This document shows positions 20,915 to 31,117 of a stretch of 64,000 nt of DNA, piece after piece (position 1 is the stretch's first letter; the number at the start of each line of letters is the position of its first letter). A model generated the notes under the pieces. That model was not told where the DNA came from. It searched no databases and saw only the letters and a list, made by a program, of their open reading frames with translations. The position numbers and the translations under genes were made by a program. Source of the stretch: Pseudoips prasinana (taxonomy: Eukaryota > Arthropoda > Insecta > Lepidoptera > Nolidae); assembly GCA_951640165.1 (NCBI GenBank), contig OX621255.1, positions 24,774,001-24,838,000 on the forward strand, given 5' to 3'.

Positions 20915-21115
20915 CTACATGGAGAGAAATTTCCGCACAATACTGGCATTCGCCAGCAAAACCGCCTTCTGCATGTAACTCTCCAGCCAGATATCAAGCC
21001 CTAAACTTGCAAGGTAGATTTTCAGGGATTTAGGAATAACTCCATTTGTGGATATAACAATAGGTATGATCGCAGGTCTTTCGGTTCTCCAAATTTGCGC
21101 ATATTCAAAACTCAA
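20915..21115 (-). pseudogene. LINE ORF2 extreme C-terminus
   Basis: Minus strand encodes QIWRTERPAIIPIVISTNGV then IPKSL, LGLDIW and MQKAVLLANASIVRKFLS. The pattern (PIVI-x2-x-G-V-IP-x-SL ... QKAV-x-L ... IVRKFL) is characteristic of the very end of some non-LTR polyproteins. 5'-truncated to 66 codons. Confidence 0.6.
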
Positions 21116-21520
21116 ATCAAGGTTATGAATTATTATTATTAACTGGCGCTATCTGCCTACAAAAATGTACTCATTAAAGAAAACTAGTTTGTGAAATACG
21201 AATAATATATATTATTTGTTTTCGAAACAAAATTCATCAGCTCATCATAATTCTTCTATGGAATTATTTGAGACCACAATACATCCAGCCATCCAGTTAA
21301 ATAAAACAGAAGATTTTGCTCAAATAACATTTAATTATTACTGAAAGTTAATAAAATCAAATCTTTATTTGCTCAAATATGGTACATAAGGTCTTAATGA
21401 AAAGGTTATAATCCAACATATTCTGACCTGAGGTCGTGCAAATATACGAGTACATATATGTAGTTTAGAAACTGAATCTAATTATAAATTAATCTATTAA
21501 ATTATAATGATTGTAATCTG

Positions 21521-21595
21521 TGTGGTGACGGCTAAGAATATCGCCACCCCATCTCATCCCGTGGGGGGCGTAGTTGTCGTCCCGAGGGAATATAA
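21521..21595 (+). mobile_element. F5 fragment
   Basis: 'GTGGTGACGGCTAAGAATAT', 'TCATCCCGTGGGGGGCGTAG', 'CGTCCCGAGGGAATAT'. Confidence 0.65.
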
Positions 21596-21653
21596 AATAT
21601 CGTCAAAATTCATTTCAGATAAGAGCAAGCAAAAATCTTTACAAGGTATGTAA

Positions 21654-22045
21654 ATCTCAAAAATGGTAAATCATAAATTTAATCGTCCGGCGGGTCTCGA
21701 ACCTGGACCATCTACCGATCCGGGGTAGGTGGCGTTAAGCTACGAACGATACACGCTGGCAGATTAAATTTATGATTCCATTGCTAACACCCTTCCGGAG
21801 GATGTAGGTATTATCTATCGGTTTTTGTTTTTTAGAAACCTGGCCGACTGATATGTTCACAGTTGCATGTGAAAGATCATATCATATTGATAATACCTTC
21901 CAAATTATTAAATTTTAATTATTATAGCATTATTTGCAATGCAAAATGCAAGTTCGAGACCCGCCGGACGATTAAATTTATGATTTCCCATTTTTGAGAT
22001 TAGATAAACGCTTTGCATTGCAAATAATGCTATAAAAATTAAAAG
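21654..22045. mobile_element. SINE-E copy (-) with an inverted partial copy and interlocked palindromes
   Basis: 21654-21850 is a minus-strand SINE-E with tRNA-like head complement 'GGCGGGTCTCGAACCTGGAC'. 21952-22000 is an inverted copy of 21654-21702 (one mismatch in 49). In addition, 'AGCATTATTTGCAATGCAAA' near 21927 is the reverse complement of 'TTTGCATTGCAAATAATGCT' near 22013. Confidence 0.65.
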
Positions 22046-22264
22046 GTATGTAAAGATCATAGCCTAGATCCATACACCATTTTAGAATAGTGCTAAGGCT
22101 TGATTTCTTTGTTTGTATTGTAATACAGAATATATAGTAATGCGATATATTTAAAGTAGATATTATTATGATACCTAAATGAGTAATTACATACTCAATT
22201 ACTACTAGTGAAAACCTGTAATTGGCTTCCTGTTTTGTAAATATATTATATTATAAATATATAT

Positions 22265-22410
22265 AATTTAATAAATTATAGCATATGTGTTAATCCAGGG
22301 TGTCAGCTAACCTCATACCAAATTTTATTAAAATCGCTCCAGCCGTTTGGACGTGAAGAAGTAACAAACATACACACTCACAAACTTTCGTCTTTATAAT
22401 ATAAGTGTGA
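22265..22410 (-). mobile_element. Helitron-like fragment
   Basis: Shares 'CCAGGGTGTC', 'ATACCAAATTTTATTAAAAT', 'CGTGAAGAAGTAACAAACA' with 13691-13862. The CTAG end is missing. Confidence 0.6.
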
Positions 22411-22455
22411 TAATGTGTAAAGCAGCTGTTGAATTTGCGAAAAATAAATAATAAT

Positions 22456-22705
22456 AATAATATCCTGGGACATTATTCACACACGGCCATCTGATCCCAA
22501 ACTAAGCAGAGCTCGTACTATTAAAACCAGATAATTAAAACCTTCTACATATACTACTTTTCTTTTGTAAATATTTACTGATATAGATAATTACACCCAG
22601 ACTCAGGACAAACAGAAATTTTCATGCACACAAATTTCTGTTCTGGTTGCGAATCGAATCCATGACCAGCGTCTTGAAAAGCAAGTATCTATCAACCACG
22701 CCATC
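22456..22705 (-). mobile_element. SINE-A copy
   Basis: (ATT)n complement at left, 'GATCCCAAACTAAGCAGAGC', 'AATTACACCCAGACTCAGGA', and head complement 'GCGAATCGAATCCATGACC' at right. Confidence 0.8.
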
Positions 22706-22982
22706 AAATAGCCGTTGGAGATTTCCTAAAAATAAATTATTGTTTACTATTAAAATGGCAGTTAACGATTGATAACTGCAATTATAAATCGGAGATTCAA
22801 AATCAGCGCAATACGAGTCAACGCCGTCTTCTGCCATCAAGTGACTTCTGGCGACCCGACGCGACGGTGGCGACATCAACCTATGAGCGGTAGCTGTCGA
22901 ACACTTGCATTTTGGAATCGCCGGCTTCAGCCTACCTTAATTGTCCTATTATTAACTAAATATAAACTAATAAAAAAAATGA

Positions 22983-23178
22983 CAGATATCCAGATAACTG
23001 ACATAGGTACTACTTTATTTTTGTAAATACATACTTATTGGTATAGATAATTACACCCAGACTCAGGACAAACAGACATGTTCATGCACTCAAATATTTA
23101 TTCCGGGTGGGAATCGAACCCACGACCTCCGGCGTGAAAAGCAAGCATTTGCCAACCACGCCAACAGTCCCGTCATAA
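22983..23178 (-). mobile_element. SINE-A, 3'-shortened
   Basis: Starts in 'ATCCAGATAACTGAC', runs through 'CACCCAGACTCAGGACAAAC' to an intact head complement 'GGGAATCGAACCCACGACCT' and 'GCCAACCACGCCAACAG'. Confidence 0.8.
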
Positions 23179-23225
23179 CAAAATTAAAGAAAAAGAAGAA
23201 AAGAAAGAAATTAATTAACTTACAG

Positions 23226-23810
23226 TTAAAACGGTGCACGGGTGCAGTGGTTAAGACAGCTCGCTGCTTCGTGTCCCGGGTTCGATTCCCACACCAGACA
23301 CCTATTTGTGTGACCCACAAATAGTTGATGTGAGTCTGGGTTTACTTTGGTTCCGTTAATTATATGTTTGATATAACTAGCGGTAGCGTGTTCAACCGCA
23401 GATAATGAGGTTCTGGGTTCAAATCCGGGGTCGGGCCTAAAAGCGATTTTGGGATTTTTCCGTAAAAAGAAATTTCTCAGTATCAGCCCGAAGTCTGGAA
23501 GTTGCACGGCGGTATTACACCCCCGTGCCTCGGAGAGCTCGTAAAGCCGTCGGTCCTGTACCTGACCTCTTTGCGGTCGTGTCGCTAGGCGACCCATCGG
23601 ATCATGAGAATGATGTAATAGAAAGTGCCCCTGTGTTTGCGCACACACTTGTGCACTATAATATGTCCTGCGCAATTTGCTACTCTCTATTGAGACTGGC
23701 CGCCGTGGTCGAAATTCGGTAGGGAGGACATTATTATTATGTTTGTAATATCCCCCGCGACACAGGGATTTAGTGCGGGCGTTGTCTGTAAACAATTTTT
23801 TTAAAATTAA
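23226..23810 (+). mobile_element. SINE-D copy split by SINE-C
   Basis: Head with box B 'CCCGGGTTCGATTCCCACAC', then 'ACCCACAAATAGTTGATGTG' before the interruption (23371-23737). The tail 'CCCCCGCGACACAGGGATTT', 'AGTGCGGGCGTTGTC' follows it. Host halves rejoin at a duplicated TATGTTTG. Confidence 0.8.
23371..23737 (+). mobile_element. SINE-C inserted in SINE-D
   Basis: Flanked by the direct repeat TATGTTTG at 23363-23370 and 23738-23745. 'CTAGCGGTAGCGTGTTCAAC' and 'GGTTCAAATCC' are tRNA-like boxes A and B. The body has 'CAGTATCAGCCCGAAGTCTG' and 'AAAGCCGTCGGTCCTGTACC', ending in (ATT)n. The first about 15 bp of the usual head are missing. Confidence 0.85.
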
Positions 23811-23932
23811 CGGGTTGTTGTCTTATTACTTAAACCGGAACCAGCTGTATAACATGCCCTCTTAAGTAAAATTAGCAAGTGCCTTCACTGTGTACATCAT
23901 AAAAATGTCTTATACATACATACATTGAATTT

Positions 23933-24190
23933 GACGGGCCTGTTGGCGTGGTTGGCAAATGCTTGCCTTTCACGCCGGAGATCGTGGGTTCGATTCCCAG
24001 CCAGGACAGATATTTGTGTGCATTACATGTCTGTTTGTCCTGAGTCTGGGTGTAATTATCTATATAAGTATGTATTTACAAAAAGTAGTATATGTAGTAT
24101 ATCAGTTATCCGGTTTCCATAGCACAAGCTTTGCTTAGTTTGGGATCAGATGGCCGTGTGTAAATAAAGTCTCAGGATATTATTATTATA
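23933..24190 (+). mobile_element. SINE-A, near full length
   Basis: Best reference copy: 'GACGGGCCTGTTGGCGTGGT', 'GGTTCGATTCC', 'TGTCCTGAGTCTGGGTGTAA', 'TTTCCATAGCACAAGCTTTG', 'GATCAGATGGCCGTGTGTAA' and (ATT)n. Boxes A and B are intact enough for Pol III recognition. Confidence 0.85.
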
Positions 24191-24212
24191 CATACACATA
24201 ATATACATAGAC

Positions 24213-24903
24213 TCACGCCTGTTTCCCAGAAGGGTAGGCAGAGACTACGGATTTCCATTTGTCACGATCTTTGCACACTTCTTTTACCTCGTTTACTGTC
24301 ATTATATTCTTCATACATGCTCGCCGGTTTAGGGTATTTCTGACCTGCCCTTTCTTGGGAACGTTACCGATTTGGTCAGAGAATGTTCGACGAGGTCTTC
24401 CCCTTCCGGTTGTTCCATTCACACAGGCCAGGTATACTACTTTGGTCAATCTTCTTTCATTCATCCTTTCTAAATGGCCAAACCATCTCAGCATTCCTTT
24501 TTCAATCTTTGTGACTACATCCTCTTTCACACGACAACGCTCTCTTACATCAGTATTTCGAATTCTGTCCCTCAAAGTCACACCACACATACTTCTCAGA
24601 GCTCTCATTTCCACTGCATTTATTTTACTTTCATTCTTTTTCTGCCATACCCAACTTTCACTTCCATACATTAAAGTTGGCAATAACACTCCATCGTGCA
24701 CGGCCAGTCGAGCCTTCTTTGAGACTTGTCGGCTACTCATAAAGGCGTTTAGTGCCCCATTCACTCTGTTCCCCGCATTTACTCTTCTAACAATATCTTT
24801 TTCATATTTCCCATCTCTCGTAAACAAAGTTCCCAAATATACAAACTCTTTCACCTGTTCAACTTTCACTCCTCCAATCACAATATCACATGCTGTCGTG
24901 AAT
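24213..24903 (-). pseudogene. LINE-K ORF2 C-terminal part
   Basis: Minus-strand open frame of 222 codons to a natural stop. It begins in the RT thumb region (KEFVYLGTLFTRDGKYEKDI), continues LLPTLMYGSESWVW and KGMLRWFGHLERMNERRL, then GRGRPRR, and ends KSVVSAYPSGKQA. These are standard signatures of the C-terminal half of RTE/CR1-like ORF2 proteins. The catalytic palm motifs are missing, so this is a 5'-truncated copy, but the remaining frame is undamaged, which suggests it is young. Confidence 0.85.
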
Positions 24904-25025
24904 GTATGAAGAATATAATGAAAGTAATTGAGGCAAAAGACGTGTGCAAAGATCGTGACAAATGGAAATCCGTTGTCTCTGCCTACCCCTCTGGGAAACA
25001 GGCGTGAGTCTCTGTATGTATGTAT
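24904..25025 (+). mobile_element. LINE-K 3' end in opposite orientation
   Basis: Plus strand encodes MKNIMKVIEAKDVCKDRDKW then KSVVSAYPSGKQA and stop. It is nearly identical to the end of the minus-strand copy next door and is followed by TATGTATTATTATT. The two copies meet head to head at their truncated 5' ends. Confidence 0.8.
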
Positions 25026-25175
25026 TATTATTTCTAGTTACATAGATATTTAGGTACACGGATTGTATGAAAACATTAATAAAATTTATTTTATAATAGC
25101 AATTATATTTAGCTAACTTGTATTTAGTTATTGTCAAAGAGATTATGTTTAAGTTTAATTATCAAAATTTATAAT
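25026..25175. repeat. Unclassified repeat shared with 53440-53590
   Basis: 'ACATAGATATTTAGGTACAC', 'GATTGTATGAAAACATT', 'AAATTTATTTT', 'GAGATTATGTTTAA' occur in the same order in both places. It may be a LINE 3' UTR; no coding sequence. Confidence 0.6.
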
Positions 25176-25269
25176 TTTAACTATGTTTACTCATATTGTC
25201 TGAATTATTTATTATTATGGCGGACCTTGTGTTAATTGTGGCGTATTTCCTGACTTGATGAAGTATAGT

Positions 25270-26760
25270 AAAATGATTCCATAGTTTCAAGCTGGTGATA
25301 CTTCAGATCCTTCAAATTTCCGACCTATTTCCGTATTGCCCACTCTAAGTAAAATATTTTAAAAGCTAATGCTTAGCCAGTTACTCAGTCACTTTAATAT
25401 ACATAATTTACTTCATCGGAAACAGTTTGGATTCACGAAGGGTTGTTCAACTATAGATGCAGGGGTCAATCTGTTAAAAAGTATATTTGCGGCTTGGGAG
25501 GAGTCGCAGGATGCATTAGGTATTTTTTGCGATTTGTCCAAAGCATTTGATTGTGTTCATCATGACACTCTTGTCAGGAAAATACACCACTACGGTATCA
25601 GGAACAAGGCTCACGAACTTTTGACTTCTTACTTGGGCAATAGAATTCAGAAGGTCGATATAAATGGTAAAAAATCTGCGGGATCCCCAGTGGTAATGGG
25701 CGTTCCACAGGGATCGATTCTCGGCCCATTCTTATTTTTAATCTATATTAATGACTTACCCTACTATGTAAAGGATAAACATGAGATTGTTTTGTTTGCG
25801 GATGATACTTCATTGACGTTTAAAATAAATCGACAATTACGCAATTTTGACGAAGCAAATGACGCAATCTCTAAAGTTGTTCATTGGTTTAATGCTAATA
25901 ATCTTTTGCTAAATCGCTCTACACCTAATGTGAAACAGGTGGCTACCAATGTACAGCTTAATGGGGCTGGATTGACCCCTGTTGAGTCAACTATGTTCTT
26001 GGGTATCACAATAGATTCAAAACTACAATGGGGCCCACAAATAGAAAAACTATCAGGCATATTAAGTTCTACTGCATATGCTGTTAAAACTATAAGACGG
26101 CTTACTGTTGTGGATACAGCTAGAATGGTTTATTTCAGTTATTTTCATAGTATAATGTCCTATGGAATTCTTCTCTGGGGTAGCGCTGCGGACATTAACA
26201 CCATATTTGTATTGCAAAAAACTTTGAGAGAGAAGTTTAAAGAGATTTACATTCTGACTGTAGCATGTCAGTATATATATATGACAATCTAATTTATATG
26301 CATAAACATAAAGCCTCCTTCTGTAAAAGGAGTGATACTCATAATATAAATACTTAAGCATAACTTTGTGTTACATACCACCCGTCTCCACAAAGTAAGT
26401 AACTCTTTTATGGGGCAATGTATAAGATTCTATAACAAACTTCCCAATGATATCCGAGAAATGTCTATGAATAAGTTTAAAAGAATTATAAAAGCCAAAT
26501 TGTGTAGCAGGGCTTTCTACAAAACTTCTGATTATTTAAGTGACAAAACAACTTGGGATTGAGTCGCTCTAAATTAACACATTTAAATACAATGTAATTT
26601 TATGTAAGAAATAATTATTTTAAAAAAGGATTCCTACCGAGTTTTCTGGCAGTGTTTCTCAGTAGCTGCCACGTCATGCACTGCACGGTAGGGTAAAAAA
26701 AAAGACGATTCTACACAAATGTAATGTTTTAACGGAATAAATGACTTTTCATTTTCAAAA
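25270..26760 (+). pseudogene. LINE-J reverse transcriptase fragment with 3' UTR
   Basis: 5'-truncated Jockey/CR1-type non-LTR retrotransposon. It starts in 'DPSNFRPISVLPTLSKIF', hits a stop at 25361, and continues open at 25369-26292. RT motifs by residue of that frame: motif A FCDLSKAFDCVHH (about 53-65), motif B GVPQGSILGP (101-110), motif C FADD (133-136), then the thumb FLGITIDSKLQW. A deletion after 'VLQKT' shifts the frame. The C-terminus reappears at 26368-26562 (CIRFYNKLPNDIRE, FKRIIKAKL). 3' UTR 26570-26760 matches 14625-14785 and 61535-61850. All catalytic residues are present, but stops and indels make it non-functional. Confidence 0.88.
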
Positions 26761-26797
26761 TAACGACGGTCGCGCTTTAATGCTAGCACCGGATACT

Positions 26798-26857
26798 AAC
26801 AAACGGTATATTATTATTATACTTATATTGAAGTATAATAATAATATACCGTTTGTT
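26798..26857. repeat. Perfect hairpin, 27-bp arms
   Basis: 26798-26824 (AACAAACGGTATATTATTAT...) and 26831-26857 are exact reverse complements around a 6-nt loop. It lies just beyond the LINE-J end. Confidence 0.92.
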
Positions 26858-27044
26858 ATCAGAAATAATGAATACATTGTATAATTTAAGAAACACTTAC
26901 AAAAGGGTATGAGTTCACGAATGATAAGGAATGATACACAAGTAATTTATTTTGTCTAGAATAGCGCAAGATGTGGTGCAAAGGTGAAATGGAATTATTT
27001 GCAACCGACATCTAAAAAAGGAGGTTAAGAAATTGATTAATATT

Positions 27045-27412
27045 TTCGTTCACCCGCGTTAAAGTAGTTTTGGCGTAAAAGAGTAAGAAACATACATCCA
27101 TACATCTATAGTCATAAACTTTCGCATTAATAATATTAGTAGGATGTGTACCTCTAGCGGTTTTGGCAGTGCACGCCGGAACAACTCGCAGATGGTAGAT
27201 TTTTTTATACTTACTTGACACTTATCGTCATATTTTGGACAATTCACACAATATATTTATGAATTGTAGCCTATATGTTATTCTGATGTATAAGCTATTA
27301 TATTATAAAGTTTTATTAAAATCCATTCGGTTCTTATTACGTGAAAGAGTAACAAACATCCATCCATCCATACTTACAAACTTTCACGTTTATAATATTA
27401 AATAGGATTAAA
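27045..27412 (-). mobile_element. Two Helitron-like fragments in tandem
   Basis: 27045-27143 and 27250-27412 both end (plus strand) in 'AAACTTTCGCATTAATAATA'/'AAACTTTCACGTTTATAATA' and TAGGAT, the complement of the family's 5' end. They share 'GAGTAAGAAACATACATCCA'/'GAGTAACAAACATCCATCC'. The first has an internal deletion. Confidence 0.6.
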
Positions 27413-27431
27413 CTTATTTATGCCTTTAGTA

Positions 27432-27552
27432 CAGACGCCAGCACATCAAGCTACCCCAATCTGTCAAATTTCCCTAATTGAAAGTGAACTTTATGTTTAT
27501 GTGATAAAGTAGAAAAACTATGAAATAAATTTGACAGATTGGGGTAGCTGTC
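27432..27552. mobile_element. MITE-T copy, right end altered
   Basis: Starts after TA with CAGACGCCAGCACATCAAGC, followed by 'TACCCCAATCTGTCAAATTT'. The inverted partner is at 27526-27552, after which a duplicated arm piece (27553-27595) replaces the normal end. Confidence 0.7.
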
Positions 27553-27896
27553 CAGCTACCTCAATCTGTCAAATTCTGTCTGTCTGTCAAATCTGCCCAA
27601 CAATGTACAGATGTCTGTACATTGCTTGGCAATCGATAATGCTAATTGATTATTCTATTCGATAGGAAATTCTTTCGGAATTATTCCAATGGTAATGGAG
27701 TCGTCGCTCGTTATAGAGCGGGTCACCCTAAGTGTCTATTACTGCGCGTTATAATGACCACACCGGTGAGACCTCCCGGATTATCGTAGTATCTAGGTTA
27801 AGCAGGAGAGAGTGAGTTCAATATGAGAATGGGTGACATAGGTAATCCCGCTTATAAAAAAACATGAATACCAGTGGGAGTGACTCTTTTTATACT

Positions 27897-28255
27897 AAAT
27901 AATAATGTCCTCTTAGCCGAATATCGGCCACGGCGGCGAATCTCAATAGAGAATAGCCATCTGCGCGGGACATATTATAGTTCACAAGTATGTGCACAAA
28001 CACAGGGGCACTTTCTATTCCATCACGCTCACGCTCACGCGTCCCGACCGGAAAGAGGTCAGGTACAGGACCGACGGCTTTACGTGCTCTCGGAGACACG
28101 GGGGTATAATCCCGCCAACTCCCAGACTTCGGGCCGAGAAATTTTCTTTTTACAGAAAAGTCCCAAAATCACTTTTGGCCCGACCCGGGATTTGAACCCA
28201 GGACCTCGTTCTCTGCGGGTGAACACGCTACCTCTAGACCAACGAGGCAGTTATA
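27897..28255 (-). mobile_element. SINE-C copy
   Basis: Minus strand head 'TGCCTCGTTGGTCTAGAGGT' and box B complement 'GGGATTTGAACCCAGGACCT'. The body complement 'GAGACACGGGGGTATAATCC' is present, and an (ATT)-type end lies at the left. Confidence 0.8.
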
Positions 28256-28257
28256 AA

Positions 28258-28600
28258 ATAGCTAGGCAACGAGCAAGTGGGTCACCTGATGGTAAGCGAT
28301 CACCGCCGTCCATGGATATCGCAGTGACACATGGGGCCGCAGTGTGTTGCCGGCGTTTAATAAAGGAATAGGCTCGCTTCTTGAAGGTGGTCATGTCATA
28401 CTGGATCGGAAATACCTCCGCAGTTAATTGATTCAATAGATCACTCTATGCGTGGCAAAAAGTTTCTTGTGAAACGCGCGGTGGTAGATGACCATTCATC
28501 CAGGTGATAAGGATGAAATTTCCACTTTTGGGTGATAAGGATGAAATTTCCACTTTTGGGGAGAGCGTCTGTGGCGGAATGTGGCGTTAATTCTTTATGA
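28258..28600 (+). repeat. F6 repeat copy with a 28-bp tandem duplication
   Basis: 'GTGGGTCACCTGATGGTAAG', 'CTTCTTGAAGGTGGTCATGT', 'CGCGCGGTGGTAGATGACC'. The unit starting GGTGATAAGGATGAAATTTC is repeated exactly at 28503-28530 and 28531-28558. Confidence 0.7.
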
Positions 28601-28884
28601 TGTTAATATCTACCTGTCTGTGATAAAATATGCTGTACATTCCTTTTGAAACAAAAAAGCAAATTGTAACTACAATTAAAAAGCAGATTAAAATTAAAAC
28701 CAATACAGATATCTATGCTTAACTACTTTACAATTAGGTAAAGTTCTGTAGTAGGTATAGTGGTCTAGGTATAACAAAAGTAACATCAAATATTTAAGTA
28801 CTATCTACTCATTGTACTAAGTAAGACAATCAGTTTGCAAATTAAGTGTTTTTGTTATTATTTATAAATCCTTATACATTATTT

Positions 28885-29190
28885 TCTTAATGATTTAGGA
28901 GGAATTCCTGCACATGCCACCCGTAAAAGGTAGGTACAGACGCCAGCACATCAAGCTATCCCAATCTGTCAAATTTCCCCAATTGAAAGTGAACCTTATG
29001 GTTATGTGATGAAGTTGAAAATCTATAAAAGAAATTTGACAGATTGCGGTAGCTGGATGTGCTGGCGTCTGTCTGTACATATCTGCGGGTGGGTATGTCG
29101 GGCTCGCAACGACTAAACCTAACGTTAACTCGACGTCTCTAGGCACCTAGGGGGGAGCTCCGGGAACGCGGGTATGCTACTCCGGTGATT
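28885..29190 (-). mobile_element. LINE-G 3' end split by MITE-T
   Basis: 'ACATGCCACCCGTAAAAGG' at 28913-28931 and 'ATCTGCGGGTGGGTATGTCG' at 29080-29099 are adjacent in other LINE-G copies (compare 49884-49918). They are separated here by a 135-bp MITE-T. Confidence 0.7.
28937..29071. mobile_element. MITE-T copy
   Basis: CAGACGCCAGCACATCAAGC at the left and GGATGTGCTGGCGTCTG at the right. The interior 'CCCCAATTGAAAGTGAACCT' is family-specific. TA precedes it; on the right a TCTG slip separates the end from TA. Confidence 0.8.
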
Positions 29191-29214
29191 CCTTTAAATA
29201 ATAAAATTAATGAA

Positions 29215-30090
29215 ATGAAATTTTAATATATACTTGTACTTGTCAAGCTCACAATGCAATACATAAACGTAGTCAAATACAGTATTGAATTTACAAAAAA
29301 AAAAATGAAATAGTCCGTCGCGTCAGTGCGGTCTGTTTTATTACATATGTATATATTTTTAGGGTTCCGTAGCCAAATGGCAAAAAAACGGAACCCTTAT
29401 AGATTCGTCATGTCTGTCTGTTTGTCTGTCTGTCCGTCCGTATGTCACAGCCACTTTTTTCTGAAACTATAAGAGCTGTACTGTTGGAACTTGGTAAGTA
29501 GATGTATTATGTGAACGGCATTAAAAACTTTACATAAAAATAAACACTAATTTTGGGGGTTCCCCATACATAGAACTGAAACTAAAAAATATTTTTTTCA
29601 TCGTACCCATACATATGGGGTATCTATGGACAAATTTTTAAAAATGATATTGAGGTTTCTAATATCATTTTTTATAAACTGAACAGTTTGCCCGAGATAC
29701 ACTTCCAAAGCGGTAAAATGAATGTCCCCCCCCCCCCCCCCCTGTAACTTCTAAAATAAGAGAATGATTAAACTAAAAACAAATATGATACCATACAAAC
29801 TAACAACGAAAATTGGTATGAATGAGATCTAGTAAGTAGTTTTTTTTAATACGTCATAAATCGTAAACCGCAATTTACCTTTCATTTAATCAACTGAAAT
29901 ACTTGCTGCAACGGAACCCTTCATGGGCGAGTCCGAGTCGCACTTAGCCGGTTCTTTTTTAATTGTAAAATAAATAATAAGTTACTACGCTTATGTTTTA
30001 AATTTAGTAGCATTAAATTAAAATTGAAAAAATGATGAGATTGAGCAGTAGGCTCTCAACCAGTAGCTTAATTTAAGCGACTAATACCTG
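29215..30090. repeat. Unclassified repeat interrupted by the 'gggttccg' element
   Basis: 29215-29345 and 29958-30090 together match the uninterrupted copy at 58490-58785. Shared phrases are 'CTTGTACTTGTCAAGCTCAC', 'GCGGTCTGT', 'TTTTAAATTTAGTA' and 'TTTAAGCGACTAATACCTGA'. Confidence 0.65.
29358..29957. mobile_element. 'gggttccg' interspersed element, about 600 bp
   Basis: Begins 'AGGGTTCCGTAGCCAAATGG', contains 'CTATAAGAGCTGTACTGTTG', 'GGGGTATCTATGGACAAA', a C-run (29726-29742) and 'CGTCATAAATCG', and ends 'CATGGGCGAGTCCGAGTCGC', 'ACTTAGCCGG'. I know this as a common lepidopteran repeat; its class is uncertain to me. It is non-coding. Confidence 0.65.
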
Positions 30091-30672
30091 AGGGATTCAC
30101 GTATTTCATACGAGAAGATATTACGTATGTATGAGTTGGAATCTACGATTGACCTCCTTCTCGAAGTCGGACCCACCTTTTTGGATGGTCTGTCCTGGGT
30201 TAATACTTTACTAGTTCTAGGTATACTCATTAAATAAATATGTCGATAATATTATTTACATTTCTTTAGAATAAGCTTACTTCTACAAAGATTTAATAAG
30301 AGTGCCTCTAAAAATAATTTAGCTATTCTATTTTTATATGAAATAAAATGAAAAAGAATTTATTTATTTTTGAATTTTCAACAATTTCCTACGTAGCCGT
30401 GTAAGTAAGAAAGATTTTGTACAGACATTTTATATGTTGATCACTATTTACAAGTATTTTATATTTATAATTATAAATATAATTATAAAAGGTCTTTCTT
30501 CGGCAAGTATCTGAAGAATTGTTATTGAAATCGTATTAAATAAGAACTATTTTAAACCACACAAGAAGATCGTTGACGTGTTTGTGTCCGTGGAATCAAT
30601 ACAAAGCAAATGAAAACTACGTTGAATTGGCGCTTGGGAAATATTTGAAGTTAATTTTGTTATACGTATTAA
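30091..30672. other. AT-rich sequence upstream of a candidate promoter
   Basis: No repeat family recurring in this window. Could be unique DNA 5' of the locus at 30679. Confidence 0.4.
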
Positions 30673-30678
30673 GTAGCT

Positions 30679-30718
30679 TATATAACAGTGAGTCCATTAT
30701 GCTCGTCACTCCAGTTCG
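30679..30718 (+). promoter_or_regulatory. Candidate TATA/initiator core promoter
   Basis: TATATAA at 30679-30685 lies about 34 bp before CCAGTTCG (30711-30718), an arthropod-like initiator. The spacing fits a Pol II TATA promoter, and a signal-peptide-like ATG exon follows 38 bp downstream of the presumed start. Confidence 0.4.
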
Positions 30719-30750
30719 AGTGGGAGGCATCAACACTACTAAATTTAATA

Positions 30751-30780
30751 ATGAAGATTTTAATTGCTCTAGGATTTCTG
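30751..30780 (+). CDS. Candidate first coding exon of a secreted protein
   Basis: ATG opens MKILIALGFL, a lysine followed by a hydrophobic run as at the start of a signal peptide. It is cut at once by a consensus donor GTAAGT (30781-30786). Short first exons of this kind are common in insect genes for cuticle, antimicrobial or other secreted proteins. The predicted transcript start is about 40 bp upstream. No second exon could be identified in the next few kilobases, so the product is unknown. It could be a pseudogene or a chance match. Confidence 0.45.
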
Positions 30781-31117
30781 GTAAGTTTTATTATATAACT
30801 TTTTTCATAAACATTATTTTGTTTGGGTTCAATAACATTGTATGTAACCCAAGTACGCGCTCTTTACCTTTTTGCATCCATTGTTAGAATAATCATATCA
30901 CGCATATTATAATTATATTAAGTAAGTGACTATTTTTAGAATATATTAATACTAGCACTTCTTTGCCTGAAAAACAGGATGACCTAGTTCAGGCACACCT
31001 GTAACGTTTGTAGCAAATTAAGAAAATTGTATTTGTTGTTTTATTTTATGTTTTAGCTGTTAAGAAATTTATCTGAAATAAATTATTATTATTATAAAAA
31101 AAAAAAAAAAAAAAAAA

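Noticed and set aside
23226..23795. 189-codon minus-strand frame
   Set aside because: Entirely within nested SINE-D and SINE-C; stops are merely absent by chance.
24259..24909. 216-codon plus-strand frame
   Set aside because: Antisense shadow of the LINE-K coding frame.
27874..28371. 165-codon plus-strand frame
   Set aside because: It is the antisense reading of a minus-strand SINE-C joined to F6; it is non-coding repeat sequence.
29726..29742. C-run as a special signal
   Set aside because: It is an ordinary part of the 'gggttccg' element.
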